Shown one piece after another: positions 6,939-12,943 of a DNA stretch of 12,943 bases (positions are counted from its first letter, which is position 1; every line of letters begins with the position of its first letter). This DNA comes from Syntrophomonadaceae bacterium (GTDB lineage: Bacteria > Bacillota_D > Dethiobacteria > DTU022). The notes under the pieces were generated by a model. The model saw only the letters and a program-made list of their open reading frames with translations, was not told where the DNA came from and did not search any database. The stretch spans positions 1 to 12,943 of the forward strand of contig PWUG01000106.1 of the NCBI GenBank assembly GCA_003562605.1. The letters are read 5' to 3'. A program made the position numbers and the translations under genes.

Positions 6939-8348
6939 TTAAAGTAACCCGTATTTATTTAATTTTTTATAAAAAGTACGGCGGCTGACTCCCAGCATTT
7001 TCATGGCTTGTGTACGATTATTGTTGCATTTTTGTAAAGCATCAACAATGGTAAATTTTTCAGTATCGGCCACGTGTTCTTTTAAGTTTAACCCGGTTTT
7101 ATTATCAAGCACGTTCCCTCCAACTCCGGCGGCTTTTGACAATTGGTCATGAAAATAATCCGGCAAATCTTGAAGTTGAATTTCTTTGTCTTGCGAAACA
7201 ATGGTTGCATGGCGAACAACATTTTGGAGTTCGCGGACATTACCCTGCCAGGGGTAATTATAAAATGCGTGAATTACATCAATAGAAAATGTCAGCTCGG
7301 GTTTATTATACTGCTTCAAGAATTCTTCAGCCAGAAGTAAAACATCGTCAGGCCTTTCTCTTAAAGGCGGTATTTTGATGTTGATCACATTTAAACGAAA
7401 ATATAAATCCTTGCGAAATTTGCCCTGTTCAGTCAAGTATACCATGCTGCTGTTTGTAGCTGCGATTATCCGCACATCAATGGGCACAAGCTTGGTAGAG
7501 CCAATGCGATCAACTTGGCCTTCCTGAAGAATGCGCAATAATTTAGCTTGCATGCTTAAAGGTAATTCGCCAATTTCGTCAAGAAAAAGCGTTCCTCCGT
7601 TGGCAAGCTCAAATTTGCCTTTTTTGCCGTGTTTTTTAGCACCCGTAAACGCCCCGTCTTCATAACCGAAAAGTTCACTTTCAAAAAGCGGATCTGGAAT
7701 CGCCGCACAATTCACAGCTACCATGGGCTTGTCTTTCCGGCTACTTGAAGCATGGATGGCTTTAGCAAAAAGGTCTTTACCGACCCCACTTTCTCCTTCC
7801 AGCAGAACGGTTGCGTCTTGTGAAGCCACTCTGGCGGCGAGTTTTATGGATTTAAAAAAAGATGGATCACTGCCAATGATAGATTTAAAAGGCAAGGATA
7901 TTTCCTGTGGGGAATGTTGAGTCTCCAATTTGATAGAATAGTTACGGTAGTATTCCAGCTTTTGATTTAACTTAATAATGTCACTAATATCTCTAAAAAC
8001 TGAAACAACCCCTACTAATTGTTTTTGAACATAAATCCCTGTGCAATCATATATTGTATGCTTCCCCAGTGTTTTTACAATTTCATATTCCCCTAAAATC
8101 GGTTCATGGTTTTTTAGTACATTTAACGCTTTTGTCTCTGGTTCAATCTCAGATAGTTTTTTTCCCAAAACCATTTCAATGGGTATATTGAGGATACGGG
8201 TGTAAGCTGGATTGGCGTATACAATTGTACTCTCTTTGTCAATGACGATAACTCCTTCATGAATGGAATTTAATACACCTAGAAGAATCTCCACCAGGTC
8301 TACATCCTTTAGCTGGTCAGAAAACAAAGCACTGTATCGATTTTCCAC
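6939..8348 (-). CDS. Sigma-54-dependent activator with PAS, AAA+ and Fis-type HTH domains
   Basis: A 469-residue enhancer-binding protein that remodels RNA polymerase-sigma-54 by ATP hydrolysis. A PAS sensor spans about 20-125 (SIHEGVIVID, YANPAYTRIL, VFRDISDI). The AAA+ domain spans about 155-390 with Walker A GESGVGKD (185-192), the sigma-54-contacting loop GAFTGA (232-237), Walker B GGTLFLDEIG (251-260) and PWQGNVREL. The C-terminal Fis-like helix-turn-helix is NNRTQAMKMLGVSRRTFYKK (443-462). There is no receiver domain, so it probably senses a ligand, perhaps the pathway acid or CoA ester, or redox state through PAS. The GTG start at 8348 has GGAGG seven bases upstream. It sits between two sigma-54 promoters and should activate both operons. 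Its own promoter appears to be of sigma-70 type. Confidence 0.95.
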   Translation of the reverse strand: MENRYSALFSDQLKDVDLVEILLGVLNSIHEGVIVIDKESTIVYANPAYTRILNIPIEMVLGKKLSEIEPETKALNVLKNHEPILGEYEIVKTLGKHTIYDCTGIYVQKQLVGVVSVFRDISDIIKLNQKLEYYRNYSIKLETQHSPQEISLPFKSIIGSDPSFFKSIKLAARVASQDATVLLEGESGVGKDLFAKAIHASSSRKDKPMVAVNCAAIPDPLFESELFGYEDGAFTGAKKHGKKGKFELANGGTLFLDEIGELPLSMQAKLLRILQEGQVDRIGSTKLVPIDVRIIAATNSSMVYLTEQGKFRKDLYFRLNVINIKIPPLRERPDDVLLLAEEFLKQYNKPELTFSIDVIHAFYNYPWQGNVRELQNVVRHATIVSQDKEIQLQDLPDYFHDQLSKAAGVGGNVLDNKTGLNLKEHVADTEKFTIVDALQKCNNNRTQAMKMLGVSRRTFYKKLNKYGLL

Positions 8349-8399
8349 AAAAACGCCTCCAAAAGTTTAAACAATTCAGAAATTATTATGTTACAAAAC

Positions 8400-8417
8400 G
8401 TAAACAATGTAAACATT
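8400..8417. repeat. Candidate activator-binding repeats in the divergent promoter region
   Basis: GTAAACA occurs twice, at 8400-8406 and 8409-8415. The second copy is part of an inverted repeat AATGT-AA-ACATT (8406-8417). The site lies about 110 bases upstream of the rightward -24 element, a usual distance for an enhancer. It also lies just inside the probable transcript start of the activator gene, so it could serve for autoregulation too. Binding by the activator is inferred. Confidence 0.4.
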
Positions 8418-8426
8418 ATTTCGTTT

Positions 8427-8455
8427 ATTATAGTATACATTAAACCGGAATACAA
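8427..8455 (-). promoter_or_regulatory. Sigma-70-type promoter of the activator gene
   Basis: The minus strand reads TTGTAT (8455-8450), exactly 17 bases, then a perfect TATAAT (8432-8427). Transcription would start near 8420, about 70 bases ahead of the GTG start of the activator. Confidence 0.7.
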
Positions 8456-8511
8456 GACCAACCGGAGCGGCCAAAGCAATGTGTTAGTCATCATAAAACA
8501 CTTTACACTTT

Positions 8512-8527
8512 TGGCATAGTTTTTGCT
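8512..8527 (+). promoter_or_regulatory. Sigma-54 (-24/-12) promoter of the mutase operon
   Basis: TGGCAT-AGTTT-TTGCT matches the sigma-54 consensus with correct 12-base spacing between GG (8513-8514) and GC (8525-8526). It is nearly identical to the promoter of the leftward operon. Transcription should begin near 8538, giving a leader of about 35 bases. A tandem repeat ACACTTT-ACACTTT (8498-8511) abuts the -24 element. I saw no cobalamin riboswitch in this short leader. Confidence 0.9.
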
Positions 8528-8572
8528 TACTTGAATAGAAGGATTAATAACATATAAGGAGGCTGAAAGCAT

Positions 8573-10186
8573 ATGCAAGAACGTGGAAAGGTTTTTTCCA
8601 CCGGTTCCGGCATTCCGGTAAAAACTGTTTACAGCGGTGAGGACTTGAAAAATGTTGATGTAGCAAAAGAAATTGGACTGCCGGGTGAGCCCCCATATGT
8701 AAGGGGTATTTACCCAAACATGTATCGTGGGCGACTGTGGACAATACGCCAGTTCACAGGTTTTTCTACTCCTGAGGAAACCAATGAGCGTTTTAAGTAC
8801 GAGCATAAGATGGGGGGAACCGGTTTCAGCATTGCTTTCGATGCGGTGACTGAAAACGGCCTGGATCCTGATGATACAGGAGTAAAAAGCGATGTGGGCA
8901 CGGGTGGAGTCAGTGTTTGTAGCCTTCAGGATATGGAAATAATGTTCAAGGACCTTCCCATCGACAAGGTAAGTACGGCGGTGATCGCATCTCCCTTCAG
9001 TGCCTGTGCCTTAACGGCAATGTACTTTGCCTTAGCTGAAAAGCGCGGTATCAGCCTTACTGAACTCGACGGCACCACGCAAAACGATATATTGCTTTTC
9101 ACGGCCTGCTGCCATATCCCTGCGACTATCCCGCCAAGCCACCTGATTAAAAGATGTGTCGATGTGGTGGAATGGTGTGCTCAGAACACACCGAGATGGC
9201 ACCCTGTAAGCTTTGCCTCTTACAATTACCGTGAAAACGGTATGAACGCGTACCAGGAACTGGCCCTTTTATTCGCCAACGCCATTGATTATATCGAAGA
9301 GGGGTTGCGGAGAAACCGGTTGAAGATTGACGAGTTTGCGCCGGTTCTATCTTTTCACCTTGCAGCACATAATGATATTTTTGAAGAGGTGGCCAAGTTC
9401 AGGGCGGCGAGAAGAATGTGGTACAAACTGATGAAAGAGCGCTACAATACTCAGAATCCAAAATCATCGATATTTCGGTTCCACGTTCAAACATCCGGTT
9501 CCACCCACACGTACCAGCAGCCCCTTAATAACATCGTACGCATTGCCTACCAGGTACTGGCTGCAGCTCTGGGTGGAGCTCAATCTATTCATGCCAACTC
9601 GTTTGATGAGGCCATTTGCCTCCCTACAGAGCAGAGCGTGCTTTCTTCTTTACGCACTCAACAAATTTGCCAATATGAAAGCGGCGCTGCCATCACTGCC
9701 GATCCCCTGGGTGGTTCCTACTATATCGAATCTCTAACCAACGAGCTGGAAAAACGGGCCTGGGAATATTTATCTGAAGTAGAAAAAGAAGGCGGACTAA
9801 TTACCGCTTTGGAATCCGGATGGATCCATAGGGAATTTTTTAAAGCCATGGCTCAGTATCAGAAGGAGATACAAGAAGGAGACCGGATAATTGTTGGTGT
9901 AAATTACCAAGAAATGGATGAAGAGCCTCACAACTTCCCAATTTTCCGACCGAATCCCCAAACGGTAGAAATACAAAAAGCGAAGCTAGCCAAGTTACGC
10001 CAGGAAAGGGATAACTCAGAAGTAGAAAAGTATCTCCGAGAAATACAGGAATTAACAAAGAAAGACCAAAATGTTATGCCAGCTGTTATTAAGGCGGTAA
10101 AAGCTTATGCGTCCCTGGGAGAAATATGTGATGTCTGGCGTGATATGTATGGTCTTTGGGAAATCCCACTAGTAAAAATAGTATAG
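8573..10186 (+). CDS. B12-dependent acyl-CoA mutase, large (catalytic) subunit, divergent active site
   Basis: A 537-residue TIM-barrel subunit of the methylmalonyl-CoA mutase family, which isomerises acyl-CoA carbon skeletons through a 5'-deoxyadenosyl radical. Family blocks are YPNMYRGRLWTIRQ (47-60), FKDLPIDKVS, the TQND block (Gln170), FEEVAKFRAARRMW, ALGGAQSIHANSFDEA (332-347), LPTE and DPLGGSYYIE (377-386). There is no B12 domain; the next gene supplies it, as in HcmA/HcmB and IcmA/IcmB. Specificity positions are unusual. Methylmalonyl-CoA mutase Tyr89 is Phe61 (Phe in isobutyryl-CoA mutase, Ile in HcmA). Its Arg207 aligns with His181 or Cys180. HcmA Asp117 is Ala88. The catalytic His244 of the GYH motif is Asn218 (SYN). 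The start has AAGGAGG ten bases upstream. It is the first gene after the sigma-54 promoter. The reaction is a carbon-skeleton mutation of an unidentified acyl-CoA. Confidence 0.93.
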   Translation: MQERGKVFSTGSGIPVKTVYSGEDLKNVDVAKEIGLPGEPPYVRGIYPNMYRGRLWTIRQFTGFSTPEETNERFKYEHKMGGTGFSIAFDAVTENGLDPDDTGVKSDVGTGGVSVCSLQDMEIMFKDLPIDKVSTAVIASPFSACALTAMYFALAEKRGISLTELDGTTQNDILLFTACCHIPATIPPSHLIKRCVDVVEWCAQNTPRWHPVSFASYNYRENGMNAYQELALLFANAIDYIEEGLRRNRLKIDEFAPVLSFHLAAHNDIFEEVAKFRAARRMWYKLMKERYNTQNPKSSIFRFHVQTSGSTHTYQQPLNNIVRIAYQVLAAALGGAQSIHANSFDEAICLPTEQSVLSSLRTQQICQYESGAAITADPLGGSYYIESLTNELEKRAWEYLSEVEKEGGLITALESGWIHREFFKAMAQYQKEIQEGDRIIVGVNYQEMDEEPHNFPIFRPNPQTVEIQKAKLAKLRQERDNSEVEKYLREIQELTKKDQNVMPAVIKAVKAYASLGEICDVWRDMYGLWEIPLVKIV

Positions 10187-10188
10187 TC

Positions 10189-10193
10189 AGGAG
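10189..10193 (+). promoter_or_regulatory. Ribosome binding site deciding the small-subunit start
   Basis: AGGAG lies eight bases before ATG at 10202. The upstream in-frame GTG at 10193 overlaps this site and so is not the start. Confidence 0.7.
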
Positions 10194-10201
10194 TGAAAAC
10201 G

Positions 10202-10576
10202 ATGAGTAAAAAAGTATTAGTGGCAAAGCCTGGCCTGGACGGACACTGGAGGGGCGCAGCAATTGTAAGCATGGCCCTGCGTGATGCAGGAATGGAGGTT
10301 ATCTATCTGGGGAATCAAGACCTGGAAGCCATTATTCAGACAGCCATTCAGGAAGATGTTGATGCTATCGGATTAAGCATCTTGGCTGCTGGTCACCTGG
10401 AGTTAGTCGGGGATTTTATTGAGCTGATGCGGGAAAGGAACGTAGACGATGTGCTGTTAATGGTTGGAGGCACCGTTCCCCAGGAAGATATCCCCCGGTT
10501 AAAGGAAATGGGCGTTCACGGTGTCTTTCCTCCGGGAAGCAAAATAGAAAGCATTATCGAGTTTCTGAATCAATGA
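10202..10576 (+). CDS. Acyl-CoA mutase small subunit, cobalamin-binding
   Basis: A 124-residue B12-binding Rossmann-like domain, the size of stand-alone mutase small subunits (HcmB and IcmB are about 136). The base-off/His-on signature DxHxxG is DGHWRG (13-18), with His15 as the lower cobalt ligand. The supporting motifs are present: LSILAAGH (Ser59, Leu61) and MVGGTVP (Gly89-Gly90). The C-terminus GVFPPGSKIESIIEFL is typical. It completes the mutase whose catalytic subunit ends 15 bases upstream, forming an alpha-beta enzyme. All cofactor residues are intact, so the complex should bind adenosylcobalamin despite the odd active site of its partner. A 7-bp AT-rich inverted repeat (10572-10578 / 10588-10594) follows the stop but has no T-run. 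Confidence 0.95.
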   Translation: MSKKVLVAKPGLDGHWRGAAIVSMALRDAGMEVIYLGNQDLEAIIQTAIQEDVDAIGLSILAAGHLELVGDFIELMRERNVDDVLLMVGGTVPQEDIPRLKEMGVHGVFPPGSKIESIIEFLNQ

Positions 10577-10626
10577 TAAACCTATTATATCATTATCGTT
10601 TTGAAAAATGAGTGAAGCTATTATAT

Positions 10627-10632
10627 GGGAGG
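10627..10632 (+). promoter_or_regulatory. Ribosome binding site deciding the MeaB start
   Basis: GGGAGG lies seven bases before TTG at 10640. The longer in-frame ATG at 10625 overlaps this site and has no good Shine-Dalgarno of its own. Confidence 0.65.
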
Positions 10633-10639
10633 ATTAACA

Positions 10640-11602
10640 TTGCACTATAACGGAGCAGATTATTCAGAGTTGGCCAGTAGAGTGTTGAATAAAGATGAAC
10701 GCGCCCTGGCCCGGTTAATCAGCTTGGTTGAAGAAGAACCGGCGCACATGTCCAAGGTCCTTCCGTTGATCCAGTCAAGCCTCGGAAGCGCTTACTGCAT
10801 AGGCTTCACTGGACCTCCGGGAGCAGGTAAGAGCAGCCTGGTAAACCAGGTTATCAGCTCTCTAAGGGAAAGAGGATACCAATTAGGCATTATTGCCGTA
10901 GATCCTTCTAGCCCATTCAGCGGCGGTGCCCTTTTGGGCGATCGTATCAGAATGCAAAAACACTACACTGATCCGGGTGTTTTTATACGAAGCATGGCCA
11001 CCAGGGGCAGTTATGGGGGATTAGCGAGAGCGACAAGAGATGTTGCCAAGCTTATGGACGCATTTGGTGTTGACTTTATCCTAATTGAGACTGTAGGTGT
11101 AGGGCAAACAGAGATGGATATTATGCAATCGACGGATACAACGGTTGTAACACTCGTGCCTGAAGGAGGCGATAGTGTTCAGGCCATGAAAGCAGGTCTT
11201 ATGGAAATAGGAGATGTTTTTGTAGTTAACAAGTGCGACCGTCCCGGCTCTGAAGATATTGCTATGCAGCTAAAAGTAATTCTGCAAATGAATGCAAGAT
11301 ACGCCAAAAATATGCCTCCTATCTTGCTCACCCAGAGTCTTGATGGAACCGGAATTGATGAATTAATAAACACGCTGCTGCAGCAAAAGATGAATATGGA
11401 AAAAACAAATGAACTTGAAAAGCGTAGAAAAGCAAGAAGAAAAGCTGAGTTTGAGGAAACATTAAAAAACATTATGATGAATGAATGGAGTAATCTTCTT
11501 GCAGACAATAAAAAAGTGATGTCAAAGCTGAAAGAAGCGATTGAGGGAGATAAGGATCCATATTCAGCGATATGGGAGATATTTCCTGATGGAATTATCT
11601 AA
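10640..11602 (+). CDS. meaB: MeaB/ArgK-type GTPase, mutase chaperone
   Basis: A 320-residue G3E-family P-loop GTPase of the MeaB/MMAA/ArgK type. These proteins bind acyl-CoA mutases, gate loading of adenosylcobalamin and protect or rescue the radical enzyme using GTP. Motifs, numbered from TTG at 10640, are Walker A GPPGAGKS (58-65), VDPSSPFSGGALLGDR (87-102), the Walker B/switch region ETVGVGQTE (150-158) and base-recognition NKCD (197-200). A basic, charged C-terminal helix (about 255-275) resembles the dimerisation arm of the family. TTG is preferred over ATG at 10625 because of the well-placed GGGAGG. It directly follows the mutase small subunit, the usual arrangement. All nucleotide-binding motifs are intact. 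Its presence supports a functional mutase nearby rather than a decayed one. Confidence 0.93.
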   Translation: MHYNGADYSELASRVLNKDERALARLISLVEEEPAHMSKVLPLIQSSLGSAYCIGFTGPPGAGKSSLVNQVISSLRERGYQLGIIAVDPSSPFSGGALLGDRIRMQKHYTDPGVFIRSMATRGSYGGLARATRDVAKLMDAFGVDFILIETVGVGQTEMDIMQSTDTTVVTLVPEGGDSVQAMKAGLMEIGDVFVVNKCDRPGSEDIAMQLKVILQMNARYAKNMPPILLTQSLDGTGIDELINTLLQQKMNMEKTNELEKRRKARRKAEFEETLKNIMMNEWSNLLADNKKVMSKLKEAIEGDKDPYSAIWEIFPDGII

Positions 11603-11631
11603 GAAAACCTTCCTTTTGGGGGGAAGATGAA

Positions 11632-12744
11632 ATGGGGCACATTAAAAGCCATAAAGAACAGGTCTACCGAGCACTGGCAGAGCGATTAAACAAGAACCCC
11701 GTAGGGGCTCCTGCTAATGAAACCTTAATGGAGATTTTGCAAAAGCTCTATTCTGCCGGAGAAGCAGAGTTAGGCAGTCGCTTTCCATTGATGCCTGTTA
11801 CCCTGGATCAGTTCGCAGAAATAAGTGGGAAAAATGAGGACGAACTGTCAGAAATACTTGACAATATGGCTAATAAAGGCCTGGTGCTTGATATTCCGCG
11901 CCGGGATGAAACGTATTATGTGTTGGCTCCCATGGTCATAGGCTTCTTTGAATACACCTTTATGCGCATGGATAAAGCCGGATTAAAAGACCTGGCAGAA
12001 CTCTTTGAGCAATACATGCAGGACCAGACTGTCCGGGAAGAAATGTTTCACGGAGAAACAAAAATGTTTCGGGCTTTGGTCTATGAGAAATTGATACCTT
12101 TGGCGGTTGAAACAGAAGTGCTCGATTATGAAAAAGCTTCGGAAATTATTCGCCAATCAGGGGGTGGAGCACTGACAACTTGCGCATGTCGCCATAAAGC
12201 CGATCACCTGGGAACAGCGTGCAGCGCCCCATCGGAAAACATATGCACGTCCCTGGGCAATGCCAGCAGCTGGCTAATCAAGCGCGGCTTTGCCCGGGAA
12301 GCTACAGTAGAACAGCTCCTGAATAACCTGGAACGTGCTCAAGAGCAGGGGCTGGTCATGTTGTGCGACAACGTCCTGGGTAACCCCACTTTCATTTGTT
12401 TCTGCTGCGGCTGCTGCTGCTTAGTGCTGAGGTCGATCAATGAAAGCGAAATTCCCGCTGTCCATCCCGGAAACTTTCTTCCGGAATTAGATGACCTGAA
12501 ATGCAAAGGATGTGCTTCATGTGTGGAAAGCTGTCACATAAACGCTATCGTGATGCGGGAAACATATGGCCAGAATATACCATCTATCAAAGAAGCTTTC
12601 TGTATCGGTTGCGGGGTTTGTGCTGCAGCTTGTCCAGCTGAAGCGCTCGTTCTAAAACAGCGCAAAACACGCCACGTTCCTCCCAGAAGTAAAAAAGAGC
12701 AGCTTCTCTCAATTGCACGGGAAAAAAACCGCATGCCCTTTTAA
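11632..12744 (+). CDS. Multi-cluster 4Fe-4S protein with winged-helix-like N-terminus
   Basis: A 370-residue, probably cytoplasmic iron-sulfur protein with no signal peptide or membrane helix. The N-terminal part (about 50-95, VTLDQFAEISG to KGLVLDIPR) looks like a winged helix. A middle domain has TCACRHK (Cys184, Cys186) with Cys197 and Cys205, then the dense cluster CFCCGCCC (Cys256, 258, 259, 261, 262, 263). Two ferredoxin motifs follow: CKGCASCVESCH (Cys291, 294, 297, 301; His instead of the usual Pro) and CIGCGVCAAACP (Cys324, 327, 330, 334). The start has a G-rich site (11618-11623) eight bases upstream. It follows MeaB by 29 bases, so it is co-transcribed. I know this architecture only as an uncharacterised family of anaerobes. 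Electron delivery to an oxidoreductase, or reductive repair of oxidised cobalamin, are both possible. Confidence 0.8.
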   Translation: MGHIKSHKEQVYRALAERLNKNPVGAPANETLMEILQKLYSAGEAELGSRFPLMPVTLDQFAEISGKNEDELSEILDNMANKGLVLDIPRRDETYYVLAPMVIGFFEYTFMRMDKAGLKDLAELFEQYMQDQTVREEMFHGETKMFRALVYEKLIPLAVETEVLDYEKASEIIRQSGGGALTTCACRHKADHLGTACSAPSENICTSLGNASSWLIKRGFAREATVEQLLNNLERAQEQGLVMLCDNVLGNPTFICFCCGCCCLVLRSINESEIPAVHPGNFLPELDDLKCKGCASCVESCHINAIVMRETYGQNIPSIKEAFCIGCGVCAAACPAEALVLKQRKTRHVPPRSKKEQLLSIAREKNRMPF

Positions 12745-12803
12745 CACGGGTTGCTGGTCAGTAGAAGTTTAAATGATTAATCTATAAGGGAGGCGGCAAT
12801 TCA

Positions 12804-12943
12804 ATGGTGATTTTATCGGATGCAATGAAAGAATTGATTAAAAAGGGGCAGTGCCAGGTTGCTACAGCTAGCCAGGACGGATGGCCAAGTATTGGACCAA
12901 AAGGTTCCGTATTAATTGTTGGCAATGACACACTGGCTTTTGG
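12804..12943 (+). CDS. Pyridoxamine-phosphate-oxidase-like flavoprotein, N-terminal part (runs off the right edge)
   Basis: The first 46 codons show MVILSDAMKELI, then VATASQDGWPSIGPKGSV and DTLAF. This is the opening of the split-barrel FMN-binding family related to pyridoxamine 5'-phosphate oxidase, where the ATASxDGxPxxxPKGS strand lies near the flavin site. The AAGGGAGGCGG ribosome binding site (12786-12796) sits about eight bases before the ATG. The gene follows the Fe-S protein by 59 bases with no terminator between, so it is probably the fifth gene of the mutase operon. Pairing with the Fe-S protein hints at a small electron-transfer module. The rest of the gene is outside the window. 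Confidence 0.75.
   Translation, partial: MVILSDAMKELIKKGQCQVATASQDGWPSIGPKGSVLIVGNDTLAF

Noticed and set aside
8349..8572. Cobalamin riboswitch ahead of the B12-dependent mutase operon
   Set aside because: No B12-box or extended conserved core is visible, and the leader downstream of the sigma-54 start is only about 35 bases.
8309..8806. Open frame of 165 codons on the minus strand upstream of the activator
   Set aside because: It overlaps the mutase start, both the sigma-54 and sigma-70 promoters and the activator start, and its peptide has no recognisable features; it is a shadow frame.
8573..10576. Annotation as 2-hydroxyisobutyryl-CoA mutase (HcmA/HcmB) because of the split subunits and nearby MeaB
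   Set aside because: The diagnostic Ile90, Asp117 and Gln208 of HcmA are Phe61, Ala88 and His181/Cys180 here, and the GYH motif is lost.
8573..10576. Annotation as ordinary methylmalonyl-CoA mutase
   Set aside because: Tyr89, Arg207 and His244 equivalents, which hold the carboxylate and assist catalysis, are all replaced.
10572..10594. Inverted repeat AATGATA / TATCATT after the small subunit as a terminator
   Set aside because: The stem is short and AT-only apart from one G-C pair, has no T-run, and lies within a co-directed operon just before MeaB.

Overview
The window looks like a piece of an anaerobic Firmicutes chromosome, probably a Clostridia/Peptococcaceae-type organism. I infer this from the strong AGGAGG-type ribosome binding sites, frequent TTG and GTG starts, moderate-to-low GC, sigma-54 control, ADP-forming acyl-CoA synthetases, a butyrate kinase relic and a cysteine-rich 4Fe-4S protein. 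No gene here fixes the genus.

The centre is a divergent catabolic locus. A PAS/AAA+/Fis sigma-54 activator (8348 to 6939, minus) sits between two transcription units, and each unit starts at a near-perfect sigma-54 promoter of the form TGGCAT-N5-TTGC. The leftward unit runs: two NDP-forming acyl-CoA synthetases (6816-4699 and 4637-2505), an amidohydrolase-2 family protein (2468-1641) and a broken butyrate kinase gene (1586-448). The rightward unit runs: acyl-CoA mutase large subunit (8573-10186), its separate B12-binding small subunit (10202-10576), a MeaB-type chaperone GTPase (10640-11602), a multi-cluster Fe-S protein (11632-12744) and the first 46 codons of a pyridoxamine-phosphate-oxidase-like flavoprotein (from 12804).

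Read together, the locus suggests inducible use of a carboxylic acid. The synthetases would make the CoA thioester and the adenosylcobalamin mutase would rearrange its carbon skeleton, with MeaB protecting or reloading the mutase. The substrate is unknown. The mutase is the most interesting gene. Its fold and B12 partner are clear, but it lacks the near-invariant active-site His of the family (Asn in its place) and has neither the Arg of methylmalonyl-CoA mutase nor the Gln of isobutyryl- and 2-hydroxyisobutyryl-CoA mutases at the main specificity position. It may therefore represent an undescribed mutase subfamily.

The left edge (1-450) holds the start of a probable histone-deacetylase-superfamily gene, whose leader has a hairpin between Shine-Dalgarno and ATG, and about 290 bases of unassigned sequence with palindromes and weak coding-like fragments. 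I found no rRNA, tRNA, CRISPR array, insertion sequence or convincing rho-independent terminator.
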